Shown piece by piece: positions 17,875-27,301 of a stretch of DNA of 52,329 nt. The notes below the pieces were generated by a model. It saw only the letters and a list, made by a program, of their open reading frames with translations, was not told the DNA's origin and ran no database searches. The DNA is taken from positions 1 to 52,329 of the forward strand of contig PBNK01000017.1 of assembly GCA_002723085.1 (NCBI GenBank), given 5' to 3'. The position numbers and the translations under genes were made by a program. The stretch is from Crocinitomicaceae bacterium (lineage in GTDB: Bacteria > Bacteroidota > Bacteroidia > Flavobacteriales_D > Parvicellaceae). Within the stretch, counting starts at the first letter, position 1; each line of letters opens with the position of its first letter.

Positions 17875-19767
17875 TTATTTTAAAATTACTTTTTCAGTAT
17901 AAATTTTATTGTTATTTAAAACTTCTACTATGTATGCTCCAGAATTAAAGTTGTTTAAATCTATAGATGCTTTTGCTGGGTAATTTTTAGAAAGCAAAAG
18001 TTTACCTGTTAAATCATAAATAGATACTATGCTGTTCAAATTATTTTCAGCATTAACATTAATTAAGCCATTAGAAGGATTAGGATAAATAGAAATGTTG
18101 TTAGCAACTTCTTTAACACCAACATTACCATCGCTTAATTTCATTCTTATAGCAAAAGCATTACCGTTTGTGTAAGATGTAGGGGGGCTTGATAATCCAA
18201 AATAAATTGCACTAGCCCATGCAGGTTGAGTAACAGTTTGATCATCAATAACTCCTATTGGGTAAGTGTTGGCTAAGCTATTTAATTCAATGGCTACATA
18301 ATATGCACCAGGGTTAATTTCAAATTCTTGCCATGTACTGCTATTTGTAGCTGGGTCCCATCCTGTATTAGTAACAGTTGGGATTTCTATGAATCCATTG
18401 GAAATATCCGAAGATTGTAAAGTGATTACATCAGAAGTATAAACATCATTAGTGTAAATTATACTATTCTTGAAACTAGCTGTATCTAAAATATGAACGA
18501 TTAATTCTGCCCCAGCCATAGAGCTTGATGATAGAAGTACTTGAACATTACTAATTGATGTGGGTTGTTGAATATCGTACATGCTAGCAACTATAAATCC
18601 ATCACTAGAAGAATTGTCAACAGATGTGGCCCAAGAAAAAGTTCCAGTGGAAGCTAAAGCCTCATACCCAGAAGGATGATTCCCAATCCCATCAATTGAA
18701 TAAACATCATTTGTGATTTCAAAGTTTCTTAAAAAAGAATTGTTGTTAAAATTAGTTGACCCTAAAGTATCAGCATCCGAAGAAGCAACAATATCTCCAT
18801 TGTATAAGCCAACACTTAAAGATAAACTTTCTAAATTTTCAACTGCTAAAGATGAATCGTTTTCAATTATTGCTGAAGTAGCTGTAGTAGAAAAACTTGA
18901 TGGACCAGTAAAAGTCCCATTTACAGTTACATTTGTTTGATCTAAAGCTCCATAATTGTAAATGTATGAACCAACATAATAGTTTTGTTCAACTTGAGAA
19001 ATAGGTGTTCTTCCATATTCTAGTCCATTGCTATTTTCTCCAAATATCCAAGATGATAAATTTTGAATATCATTATCAGGTAATACGGTAATTTTAACGT
19101 CATCAATCATCCATCCATATCCAGATCCATAGCTATCATCGTCACTTTGGTTTAACCATCTAAACCTTACTTTAGCATTAGAAGATCCACCAACATAATT
19201 TGAGATGTTTAGTGAATATACTTCTTGAATTGCTGGAGCATTAGTGACAACAGCATCATTTATTAAAACTTGTTGCCAAGTAACCCCGTTATCATTTGAA
19301 AACTCAATGTATGTTTCATCATAATTAAAAGCTCTATATCTTTGTTCAAATTCAATGGAAACACTTTGATACCCAGATAAATCAATAGAGCTAGCCATTT
19401 CAAGAGTAGCATCTTGAATATCTACAGTTGCGGTTAGTAAATATTGCACTGCATTAAAAACAGCAAAACCATCAGAAGCTGAAGTTGATGCCATAGCCCC
19501 CATGTATTGATCAACGTCACTAGGAGTAGAAGTAACTACTTGCCATTGTCCTTGAAGATTTGGGGCACTAATTGACCAGTTTGCAGCATTATCAAAACTA
19601 TCTGACCAAATTACAGTTGCAGATTTGTTTTGGTTTGTTTTTTTGCTTGGAGCAGTTTTAGTTTCAGTTAACTCTCCAATAAGACTTGGAAAATTAGTGT
19701 TTGCTTTTTGTCCCATAAAATTAATCGTAATAAGGGAACATAATAGTAAAGAGTAATATTTATTCAT
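17875..19767 (-). CDS. T9SS-secreted protein, tandem paralogue of the next gene
   Basis: 630-residue secreted protein with the same architecture as the gene at 15934-17799: signal peptide (MNKYYSLLLCSLITINFMGQ), a jelly-roll domain starting IWSDSFDNAANWSI and ending WMIDDVKITV, and a beta-rich centre with EYGRTPISQVE. The shared block with NSLANTYPIGVIDD and PAWASAIYFG follows, then a T9SS type A sorting domain (IYPNPSNGLINVNAE ... GAYIVEVLNN). The two genes are colinear and diverged, indicating an old tandem duplication. Translation starts at ATG 19765-19767. A promoter-like TTTG-N17-TATAATTG lies just upstream. No enzymatic motif was found. Confidence 0.85.
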   Translation of the reverse strand: MNKYYSLLLCSLITINFMGQKANTNFPSLIGELTETKTAPSKKTNQNKSATVIWSDSFDNAANWSISAPNLQGQWQVVTSTPSDVDQYMGAMASTSASDGFAVFNAVQYLLTATVDIQDATLEMASSIDLSGYQSVSIEFEQRYRAFNYDETYIEFSNDNGVTWQQVLINDAVVTNAPAIQEVYSLNISNYVGGSSNAKVRFRWLNQSDDDSYGSGYGWMIDDVKITVLPDNDIQNLSSWIFGENSNGLEYGRTPISQVEQNYYVGSYIYNYGALDQTNVTVNGTFTGPSSFSTTATSAIIENDSSLAVENLESLSLSVGLYNGDIVASSDADTLGSTNFNNNSFLRNFEITNDVYSIDGIGNHPSGYEALASTGTFSWATSVDNSSSDGFIVASMYDIQQPTSISNVQVLLSSSSMAGAELIVHILDTASFKNSIIYTNDVYTSDVITLQSSDISNGFIEIPTVTNTGWDPATNSSTWQEFEINPGAYYVAIELNSLANTYPIGVIDDQTVTQPAWASAIYFGLSSPPTSYTNGNAFAIRMKLSDGNVGVKEVANNISIYPNPSNGLINVNAENNLNSIVSIYDLTGKLLLSKNYPAKASIDLNNFNSGAYIVEVLNNNKIYTEKVILK

Positions 19768-19784
19768 TTTTATAATTTTTTGTG

Positions 19785-19813
19785 CAATTATACATTATTT
19801 AGTTTAAATCAAA
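19785..19813 (-). promoter_or_regulatory. Promoter of the 17875-19767 gene
   Basis: On the minus strand, TTTG (19813-19810), a 17-base spacer, then TATAATTG (19792-19785), one base off the Bacteroidota -7 consensus, 18 bp before the ATG. The -33 box overlaps the gcvP stop codon, so the cargo gene can be transcribed independently of gcvP. Confidence 0.5.
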
Positions 19814-22667
19814 CAACTTCAGCGCTTTTTTGATATGCTTCAAGAGGTAAACAGCTACATACTAGATTTCGATCTCCATATGCATTGTCAACTCTACTAA
19901 CCGGAGGCCAAAACTTAAAAGTGTATTGGAAATCAGTTGGAAATGCTGCTTTTTTTCTGGAGTAATTATGTGTCCAATTTTCTTCAATTAAAATTGAAGA
20001 AGTATGAGGTGAATTTTTTAAAACATTGTCATTTTTATCAGCTTTACCAGATGAAATTTCCTCAATTTCTTTTTTTATTGAAATCATGGCATTAGCAAAA
20101 CGATCCAACTCTTTAATAGATTCACTTTCAGTTGGTTCAATCATTAATGTTCCAGCAACTGGAAAACTTACAGTTGGGGCGTGAAATCCATAATCAATTA
20201 GCCTTTTAGCAATATCAGCAACCTCTACTCCAGCAGTTTTTTTAAAATCTCTACAGTCTAATATCATTTCATGCGCAACTCTCCCGTTATTTCCTGTGTA
20301 TAAGACGTCATAATGACCGGATAATTTTTCTTTTAAATAATTAGCATTAAGGATTGCATATTGTGTTGATTTTTTTAATCCATCACTTCCAAGCAATTTA
20401 TTATATCCATAAGAAATCAAAAGAATCAATGCGCTGCCCCATGGAGCACCATTTATAGGTTCAATAGCACTTTCACCTCCTGTTTTTATTATTGGATTAC
20501 CAGGTAAATAAGGCACAAGATGTTTAGCAACTCCGATAGGGCCCATTCCAGGTCCACCTCCACCATGAGGAATAGCAAAAGTTTTATGAAGGTTTAAGTG
20601 ACAAACATCAGCACCAATATTCCCAGGAGATGTTAACCCAACTTGAGCATTCATATTAGCACCATCCATATAAACTTGACCCCCATTTTCATGAATTATG
20701 CCAGTAATTTCAATAATGCTTTCTTCATAAACACCATGAGTAGATGGATAAGTAACCATTAATGCAGCAAGGTTTTCACTATGTTCTTCTGCTTTTGTCC
20801 TTAAATCATTAACATCAATATTTCCATTCTCATCACATTTTACAATTACAACATTCATTCCAGCCATAACAGCACTTGCAGGATTTGTTCCATGAGCACT
20901 ACTAGGGATTAAACATATTTTTCTGTTGAAATCATTGTTAGCTAAATGATAAGCCCTTATTACCATTAGACCAGCATATTCACCCTGAGCACCACTATTT
21001 GGTTGAAGTGACATTCCGCTAAAACCAGTAATGTTGCATAAGTCATTTTCAAGTTCTTTGAAAATTTGTTGATAACCTTGAGTTTGGTCAACAGGTGTGA
21101 AAGGATGAAGATTGGCAAATTCAGGCCATGTAATTGGCTCCATTTCTGTAGCTGCATTCAGTTTCATGGTGCATGAGCCTAAAGAAATCATAGCATGAGT
21201 TAAAGAAAGGTCTTTGTTTTCCAATCTTTTTATATACCTCATCATTTCAGTTTCAGAATGATAAGTATTGAAAACGTTTTGAGATAAAAAATTATCTTTT
21301 CTGTCGTTTTTAGTAAGGTCTATTTCATCTTTATTTATTTCAATAGAAACATTTAATGCTTTTCCTAATACATAACAAAGCTTCTCAAGCATTTCCCATG
21401 AAGTTGTTTCATCAATAGATATTATGGCATTGTTATCTATAAAACCTATATTAATTTCAGCTTTTTCAGTATGTTTTTTAATTAAATCAACATTTTCATT
21501 TAAACATATAGTATCAAAATGTTGATTATTTACAACATTAACTCCAGCCTTTTCAAAAGCCAACTTTAATTGATGAGTTTTATTTCTAATTTCTTTTGCA
21601 ATAAATTTTAATCCTTCTGGACCATGAAAAACAGCATACATGCTAGCCATTACAGCTAAAAGCGCTTGAGCAGTACAAATATTAGAAGTTGCTTTTGCTC
21701 TTTTAATATGTTGTTCTCTAGTTTGAAGGGCCATTCTAAGTGCTGGATTTCCTTCAGCATCCATTGAAACTCCGATAATTCTTCCTGGAATAAATCGTTT
21801 GTGACTTTCTTTACATGCGAAAAATGCTGCATGAGGACCTCCATAACCCATAGGAACACCAAATCGTTGACTAGAGCCAACAACTACATCTGCTCCCCAA
21901 CTTCCCGGGCTTGGTAAAAGCACAAGGCTCATAATATCGGCAATTACTGAAACAGGAAGGTCTATTCCATGAGATTTTTTAGTCCAAGAAGAATAATCTT
22001 CAACTTCACCAAAAGAGTTAGGGTATTGAACAATTGACCCAAAAAATTCATTAGTTAATTCAACTTCAGAAGGATTCCCAACAATGATTTCTATATCAAG
22101 AGGCTCAGCTCTTGCTATCATTACTTGTAAATTTTGTTTAAAAACTTTTTCAGAAATAAAAAACTTATTTGCATTGCTTTTAACCTGTGCTCTAGATCTC
22201 ATGTGAAAAAACATCAACATTGATTCAGCGGCAGCAGTTGCTTCGTCTAAAAGTGAAGCGTTAGCTAGTTCCATGCCAGTTAGTTCTGTAATAACAGTTT
22301 GAAAATTTAGCAATGCTTCAAGTCTTCCTTGAGCTATTTCAGCTTGATATGGTGTGTAAGCAGTATACCAACCTGGATTACAAAGAATATTTCTTTTAAT
22401 GACAGATGGGGTAATTGTTCCATAATATCCTTGACCTATGTAATTATCAAAACCTTTATTTTTTTTAGAAATTTCTTTAATATTCTTTAAATAATCAAAT
22501 TCACTTTGAGCAGCACCAACCTTTAGCTCCTCATTAAGTCGAATAGCTTTAGGTATAGTTTGGTCAATAAGTTCATCAATAGAATTAACATTTACTTTCT
22601 TAAGCATAGATTTGACATCGTTTTCATTAATGCCAATATGTCTATTTTCAAAGGAATTAGTATTCAT
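19809..22667 (-). CDS. gcvP: Glycine dehydrogenase (decarboxylating), P-protein
   Basis: PLP enzyme of the glycine cleavage system. It decarboxylates glycine and passes the aminomethyl group to the lipoyl H-protein, feeding one-carbon folate metabolism. The 952 residues comprise both halves of the fused P-protein, beginning FENRHIGINENDVKSML. The N-terminal half has GQGYYGTITPSVIKRN and the C-terminal half carries the PLP lysine in LHKTFAIPHGGGGPG (Lys695). I choose the ATG at 22665-22667. The frame extends to a TTG at 22694, but a perfect -7 box overlaps that position and the extra residues are not family-like. It stands alone; the T and H proteins are not in this window. Confidence 0.97.
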   Translation of the reverse strand: MNTNSFENRHIGINENDVKSMLKKVNVNSIDELIDQTIPKAIRLNEELKVGAAQSEFDYLKNIKEISKKNKGFDNYIGQGYYGTITPSVIKRNILCNPGWYTAYTPYQAEIAQGRLEALLNFQTVITELTGMELANASLLDEATAAAESMLMFFHMRSRAQVKSNANKFFISEKVFKQNLQVMIARAEPLDIEIIVGNPSEVELTNEFFGSIVQYPNSFGEVEDYSSWTKKSHGIDLPVSVIADIMSLVLLPSPGSWGADVVVGSSQRFGVPMGYGGPHAAFFACKESHKRFIPGRIIGVSMDAEGNPALRMALQTREQHIKRAKATSNICTAQALLAVMASMYAVFHGPEGLKFIAKEIRNKTHQLKLAFEKAGVNVVNNQHFDTICLNENVDLIKKHTEKAEINIGFIDNNAIISIDETTSWEMLEKLCYVLGKALNVSIEINKDEIDLTKNDRKDNFLSQNVFNTYHSETEMMRYIKRLENKDLSLTHAMISLGSCTMKLNAATEMEPITWPEFANLHPFTPVDQTQGYQQIFKELENDLCNITGFSGMSLQPNSGAQGEYAGLMVIRAYHLANNDFNRKICLIPSSAHGTNPASAVMAGMNVVIVKCDENGNIDVNDLRTKAEEHSENLAALMVTYPSTHGVYEESIIEITGIIHENGGQVYMDGANMNAQVGLTSPGNIGADVCHLNLHKTFAIPHGGGGPGMGPIGVAKHLVPYLPGNPIIKTGGESAIEPINGAPWGSALILLISYGYNKLLGSDGLKKSTQYAILNANYLKEKLSGHYDVLYTGNNGRVAHEMILDCRDFKKTAGVEVADIAKRLIDYGFHAPTVSFPVAGTLMIEPTESESIKELDRFANAMISIKKEIEEISSGKADKNDNVLKNSPHTSSILIEENWTHNYSRKKAAFPTDFQYTFKFWPPVSRVDNAYGDRNLVCSCLPLEAYQKSAEVV

Positions 22668-22691
22668 ATCAAAAAAATTAAAAATATGCCG

Positions 22692-22699
22692 CAAATATA
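22692..22699 (-). promoter_or_regulatory. gcvP -7 promoter box
   Basis: The minus strand reads TATATTTG, an exact TAnnTTTG match, 24 bp upstream of the gcvP ATG at 22667. The -33 TTTG is not clear. Its location supports the downstream ATG, rather than the TTG at 22694, as the start. Confidence 0.55.
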
Positions 22700-22771
22700 T
22701 TAATCTGATATTCAGAATTTATGTTTGTTAACGAATTGTTTATATTTATTTTTAACTCGACTTTAAAATCT

Positions 22772-23449
22772 ATGATTAATAGAATTGTCTTTATATTAAT
22801 TAGTTTTCTTTTTTGTCAAATTGTTTTTTGTCAAATAAATGAAACAAAAATGTCAACTATTTATTTTCTAAATGGTGATACATTGCAGGTTGTTGTTGAA
22901 GAAAAAAATGAATGGAACATAACAATTATTAAGTCCCAAAAAAAAGACAAAAGTAAGTACAAGATCATCAATAATGATCAAATTCTAATGATTACCAATG
23001 ACAAAGGTGAAAAAGATTTTGTGTATAAATATGATCCTTCAAAAGGTAATTTTATGGAGAAAAAAGAAATGGAGCAGTATGTTAAAGGTCGTATAAAAGC
23101 AAAATATTTTTATACCCCTAAAATTCCATTTTTTTCATCTTTTTTATTTGGGGTTACCATAGGTCTTATCGATACTTATAATTTTAGAGATCCAAAACAT
23201 GATATTGGCTTTCTAAATCATCCAGCAGGGTTAATCTCTTTAAGTGCTCCATTATTGAGCGCATCAATTTTTGGGAATAATAGAATTAGTTTTAATGATA
23301 GAAAAACCAAATCCGATGAAGAAATGCTAAATGAAAGCTTTGTTCATGGTTATGCCATTGAAAAGAAAAGTAAAATTAGTCGAGCAACATTTAGAGGAAG
23401 TGTTATTGGAGTTGTTTCAGTAATTTTGGTTCAAATTTTCATCAATTAA
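22772..23449 (+). CDS. Secreted/periplasmic protein of unknown function
   Basis: 225-residue protein I do not recognise. The ATG at 22772 begins a clear signal peptide (MINRIVFILISFLFCQIVFCQ). A frame extension to 22721 adds an unlikely leader. The mature part starts with a small beta-rich segment (STIYFLNGDTLQVVVEE) of the kind that recurs in Bacteroidota proteins with a 'DGDTIxG'-like repeat. Two hydrophobic stretches follow (FFSSFLFGVTIGLID and a C-terminal VIGVVSVILVQIFI), so it may be membrane associated. It lies 2 bp before the UbiA-like gene, which overlaps ansA, suggesting a three-gene operon. It is divergent from gcvP. Confidence 0.65.
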   Translation: MINRIVFILISFLFCQIVFCQINETKMSTIYFLNGDTLQVVVEEKNEWNITIIKSQKKDKSKYKIINNDQILMITNDKGEKDFVYKYDPSKGNFMEKKEMEQYVKGRIKAKYFYTPKIPFFSSFLFGVTIGLIDTYNFRDPKHDIGFLNHPAGLISLSAPLLSASIFGNNRISFNDRKTKSDEEMLNESFVHGYAIEKKSKISRATFRGSVIGVVSVILVQIFIN

Positions 23450-23451
23450 AA

Positions 23452-24246
23452 ATGATTAAAAAAGCGATTGATTTTTTGATTTTTTCTCATTTTTGGATTT
23501 CTATTGGCGCAGTTTCGTTGTTGATAGGAAATTACAAAACTTTAAATATTGAGATAAATTACGCCTATTTGTCTTTGGCTTTTTTTTCAACTTTATTTGG
23601 TTACTCTTTACAATACTCATCCCAAGAAAAGATAAATAACTTAAGACTCATACAATCTATATGGGTAGAAAAAAATAAGAGTTTTATTTTAGTTTGTAAA
23701 ATAGTTAGCCTTTTAGCTTCATTGTTTTTTGCTATGCTATTATTTGATATTAAACTCTTTTTTTTATCAATACCTTTTTTTTTAATTGTATTTTTTTATA
23801 AAACAAAAACAACTTTTTTAAAAGGGTTAAGAACATTTCCTTTTGTTAAAATTTTTTTAATTGCATCATGTTGGGCTTGGGTTTGTTCAATTATTCCACA
23901 GTACTTATGTTGTAATATCAATTTAGATTGGGGGAATGTGTTATATAATTTTATTTTCATTGTTGCCATTACGATTCCGTTTGATGTGAGAGACCTAAAT
24001 TATGACTTAAGTAATCTTCTGACCATTCCAACTGCGCTAGGTAAAAGAAAATCTATTTTCTTGGCTCAATTTCTAATTATTTCACTTTTAATTCCATGCA
24101 TTTTTTATGGATATTATGAAATAGCTTTTTATTTAATTTTTGTTTTTTTAGTCTTAATTCCAGCCTTTTTTACTAAAAATGAATATTATTATCTTTTTAT
24201 GTTAGATGGTGTATTGGTAGTTTTTCCAATATTTGCAGTATGGTAA
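23452..24246 (+). CDS. UbiA-superfamily-like membrane protein
   Basis: 264-residue integral membrane protein with seven to nine predicted helices. The segment PFDVRDLNYD resembles the second aspartate-rich motif (DxxxD with the preceding DVRD) of UbiA prenyltransferases, and LRTFPFVKIFLIASCWAW matches the helix before it in flavobacterial UbiA-like proteins. The first UbiA motif (NDxxDxxxD) is absent: the matching region reads YSSQEKINN. Prenyltransfer activity is therefore doubtful, and the protein may be a degenerate or repurposed member. It lies 2 bp after the secreted protein gene, and its end overlaps ansA by 7 bp. Confidence 0.6.
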   Translation: MIKKAIDFLIFSHFWISIGAVSLLIGNYKTLNIEINYAYLSLAFFSTLFGYSLQYSSQEKINNLRLIQSIWVEKNKSFILVCKIVSLLASLFFAMLLFDIKLFFLSIPFFLIVFFYKTKTTFLKGLRTFPFVKIFLIASCWAWVCSIIPQYLCCNINLDWGNVLYNFIFIVAITIPFDVRDLNYDLSNLLTIPTALGKRKSIFLAQFLIISLLIPCIFYGYYEIAFYLIFVFLVLIPAFFTKNEYYYLFMLDGVLVVFPIFAVW

Positions 24247-25295
24247 AACAATTACCTAAAATATTAATAGTTTATTCAGGTGGAACAATTGGAATGATTC
24301 ATGACCCTGAAAACAACATGCTTAAACCTTTTGATTTCAGTCAAATCACGGAAGAAGTCCCGGAGTTAAATAAAATTAAATGTGAAATCGATGCAATTTC
24401 TTTTGAAAACCCTATTGACTCTTCAAACATAAACACAACAATTTGGGAAAAAATAGGCAATTTAATTTGGGATAAATTTGAAAAATATGATGGATTTGTT
24501 GTATTACATGGTACCGATACCATGTCTTTTACAGCAAGCGCATTAAGTTTTATGTTTGTCAATTTAAATAAACCTATCATATTTACCGGATCTCAATTGC
24601 CTATAGGTACTGTTCGGACGGATGGCAAAGAAAATTTAATAACAGCTATTGAAATAGCTGCAGATAAAAAAAACGGCAATCCTGTTGTTCAAGAAGTAGC
24701 CATTTATTTTGAATATCAATTGTATAGAGCAAATAGAACTACGAAAATTAGTTCTGAACATTTTGATGCCTTTAAATCATTTAATTATCCTCCATTAGCT
24801 GAAGCTGGTATAAATATTAATTATAGTTATTCAAACCTTCTGGTTCCAATTGAAAAAAAAGTGGAATATTTTTCGGGTTTTGACGCCTCTATATCTACTA
24901 TTGTTTTTTTTCCAGGAATTACTATTGATCATTTAATTCATCAATTTAATAATCCGAAAATTAAAATATTAGTTTTATTAACATATGGCTCTGGTAATTT
25001 ACCTTTGAATAATCAGTTAATAAACGTTATTAGAAAACAAATAAAAAAAGGAAAAATTATAATTAATCTGAGCCAATGTGTTGCTGGTAAAGTAGATCAA
25101 AGTAAGTATGAAACGGGAAGGCAATTAGAATCCGCAGGGGTTATAGGAGCCGAGGATATGACATTTGAAGCATTAATAAGCAAATCCATGTTGCTTTTAA
25201 AAAAATATAAAAAAGTAGAACAAGTTTCAAAAATGATTTTAATGCCAATTTCAGGTGAAATTTCATCATTTGAGGCAGGATTTTTAAAAGAATAA
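24240..25295 (+). CDS. ansA: Type I L-asparaginase
   Basis: Hydrolyses asparagine to aspartate and ammonia. It has 351 residues; the absence of a signal peptide points to the cytoplasmic type I form. Both catalytic threonine motifs are present, SGGTIGM with Thr16 and HGTDTM with Thr92-Asp93, and the catalytic lysine is in NRTTKISSEHFDAF (Lys169). The start ATG overlaps the UbiA-like gene by 7 bp. About 107 bp separate it from the ExbB gene, with no convincing terminator there. Confidence 0.95.
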   Translation: MVKQLPKILIVYSGGTIGMIHDPENNMLKPFDFSQITEEVPELNKIKCEIDAISFENPIDSSNINTTIWEKIGNLIWDKFEKYDGFVVLHGTDTMSFTASALSFMFVNLNKPIIFTGSQLPIGTVRTDGKENLITAIEIAADKKNGNPVVQEVAIYFEYQLYRANRTTKISSEHFDAFKSFNYPPLAEAGININYSYSNLLVPIEKKVEYFSGFDASISTIVFFPGITIDHLIHQFNNPKIKILVLLTYGSGNLPLNNQLINVIRKQIKKGKIIINLSQCVAGKVDQSKYETGRQLESAGVIGAEDMTFEALISKSMLLLKKYKKVEQVSKMILMPISGEISSFEAGFLKE

Positions 25296-25402
25296 ATGAT
25301 AAAAGTAAACTGAGCTACATTTTTTTTGTAATTTGGCAACCACTTTTAAAAAGTTTAAAACATAAAATTCATAAAATAAAAGAAACAATCAATCATTCTA
25401 TC

Positions 25403-26284
25403 ATGAAAAAAACATTCATTTTATTCGGATTAACTAGTATGATGTTAACTGCTAATCCATTTAATGCACAAGAAAATTCAAACTCTAGTGAAGATCAAGT
25501 TGTTGAAAATATAGATTCAGCAGTTAGCGAAGAAATTATTGAAGATACTAATGAAGTTGAATCCAATAGTTCTGATGAAGCAATTGAACTAACAGATAAA
25601 TCAGAACTGGTGAATGATATGATTGAAGAAAGTTCTGATGATGGAGCTTCCGTATCTCAACAATTAAAACTTAAATTTATTGAGGGAGGACCATTATTTA
25701 TGTCGTTTGTAATAATAGCTTTAATTTTAGGTTTAGCTCTTTCAATTGAAAGAATAATTTACTTAAACTTAGCAACTACAAATACAAAAAAATTACTTGA
25801 TGAAATTGAAAGTGCACTTTCAAGTGGCGGAGTAGATGCAGCTAAAGAAGTTTGTAGAAATACTAGAGGTCCAGTAGCAAGTATTTTTTATCAAGGTTTA
25901 GACAGAAGTAGTGAAGGTGTAGAAATGGTTGAAAAGTCAGTAATTGCATATGGAGGAGTTCAAATGGGGTTATTAGAAAGAGGATTATCTTGGATTGGGT
26001 TATTTATTGCACTTGCTCCTATGTTAGGTTTTATGGGTACTGTTATCGGTATGATTCAGGCATTTGATATTATTGAACTTAAGGGAGAGGCTAAACCTGA
26101 CGAGCTTGCAGGAGGTATTAAAGTTGCATTAATTACAACAGTTTCTGGACTTATTGTAGCTATAATTCTACAAGTTTTTTACAATTACATTGTTTCAAAA
26201 ATTGATTCTTTAGTTAATCAAATGGAAGATGCATCAATTTCACTTATTGATGTATTGGTAAAGCACAAGTTAAGTTCAAAATAA
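25403..26284 (+). CDS. exbB: ExbB/TolQ/MotA-family proton channel protein
   Basis: Inner-membrane proton-channel subunit that, with ExbD, turns the proton gradient into mechanical work (for TonB-type transporters or other envelope machines). It has 293 residues: a signal-like N-terminus (MKKTFILFGLTSMMLTANPF), an acidic low-complexity stretch (about 24-90), and then three transmembrane helices. The MotA/TolQ/ExbB core includes GLLERGLSWIGLFIALAPMLGFMGTVIGM (in part) and KVALITTVSGLIVAI. It starts a four-gene set with an unknown membrane protein and two ExbD proteins. The acidic leader is typical of Bacteroidota versions. No TonB gene is nearby. Confidence 0.93.
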   Translation: MKKTFILFGLTSMMLTANPFNAQENSNSSEDQVVENIDSAVSEEIIEDTNEVESNSSDEAIELTDKSELVNDMIEESSDDGASVSQQLKLKFIEGGPLFMSFVIIALILGLALSIERIIYLNLATTNTKKLLDEIESALSSGGVDAAKEVCRNTRGPVASIFYQGLDRSSEGVEMVEKSVIAYGGVQMGLLERGLSWIGLFIALAPMLGFMGTVIGMIQAFDIIELKGEAKPDELAGGIKVALITTVSGLIVAIILQVFYNYIVSKIDSLVNQMEDASISLIDVLVKHKLSSK

Positions 26285-26305
26285 TTAATCCTTAATTATT
26301 AAATT

Positions 26306-27298
26306 ATGGAATCAAAAACACAAAATTTAGTCATAAAGATAGTTACTGGGCTTTCTATTTTGTTTGGTGTATTGTTTACTATTTGGGTAATGGGTGACGA
26401 TAATCCTAAGGAAATTTCTTTAGAAGATCAACAAAAATGGGCAAACTACAAATCTGAAAATGAAATTGCAGAGGATGTAATTATGTACATTATTGAAGGA
26501 AGATATAAATCCTTAATAAATGAAGAGACCCAAACCAAGAACGAAAAAGAAGCAAAGAAAAATTCTTTAGAAACCCCTTCAGATAAATTAATAGAAAAGG
26601 TAGGTGTTGAATACATAAATGCTGAACTTGAAGATATTAATTTATCAATTGAAAGCTCTATTAAATTAATTGAAGGTTTAAAAAAAGAGTATGATAGTGT
26701 AGTGAACCTTGATAAAGAGATAGTTGCTTTAAATTTTCTTCAAGAATCTTATCCTGAAACTTATGAATTTGTAAAGGATTCTATAAAAAAGAATGAAAAA
26801 TGGAAATGGCAAAAAGATCATTTTTTAGTTAGAAAAAAAGATACTTCAAACAAACAAATATTGGAGCATGTGATTTTACGAACTTCAGATGTTGCATCGT
26901 TTACAAATGAACTCACTTCTATCATTGCTTCTGAAAAACAAGAAACTCTTGATTCTGATGTTTCCATGTTGATTAACTTTTCTTTATTTATAATTTATTT
27001 AGGGGTAGGTTTAATTTTACTGGCGTTTATATATATTATGATAATTGATCTGAAAAAAGGCCTTAAAATATTAGCGGGGATAGGTGTTTTTGCCGTATTT
27101 GTTTACATAGTTTACCTCTCTTCAAAAAACGTTAGTATTGAGGAATTAAAATTTTACAACGATAAACTTCTTAATATCACTGTTTCAGAAAGTGATTTAG
27201 TTATTGCTAAAACTGCTATTACTTCGACACTTATACTTATAGCAGTTGCAACCGTTAGTTGGATTGGAAGTCCTGTTTTTAAATTTTTTAGAAAGTAA
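26306..27298 (+). CDS. Membrane protein of the ExbB/ExbD cluster, unknown function
   Basis: 330-residue protein I can describe but not name. It has an N-terminal transmembrane helix (about 9-28), a mostly charged middle rich in Glu and Lys with coiled-coil-like stretches (about 60-205), and three further helices (about 224-246, 252-271 and 305-323). It lies 21 bp after exbB and 3 bp before the first exbD, an arrangement known in Bacteroidota. That makes a structural or accessory part of the proton-driven complex likely. No enzymatic motif is seen. Confidence 0.7.
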   Translation: MESKTQNLVIKIVTGLSILFGVLFTIWVMGDDNPKEISLEDQQKWANYKSENEIAEDVIMYIIEGRYKSLINEETQTKNEKEAKKNSLETPSDKLIEKVGVEYINAELEDINLSIESSIKLIEGLKKEYDSVVNLDKEIVALNFLQESYPETYEFVKDSIKKNEKWKWQKDHFLVRKKDTSNKQILEHVILRTSDVASFTNELTSIIASEKQETLDSDVSMLINFSLFIIYLGVGLILLAFIYIMIIDLKKGLKILAGIGVFAVFVYIVYLSSKNVSIEELKFYNDKLLNITVSESDLVIAKTAITSTLILIAVATVSWIGSPVFKFFRK

Positions 27299-27301
27299 TA
27301 A

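Noticed and set aside
22665-22694. TTG at 22694 as the gcvP start
   Set aside because: It overlaps an exact -7 promoter box and adds residues not seen in the family; ATG 22667 fits better.
25296-25402. Terminator after ansA
   Set aside because: The only palindrome (ACTTTT-A-AAAAGT) is short, pure A/T but for its ends, and has almost no loop.
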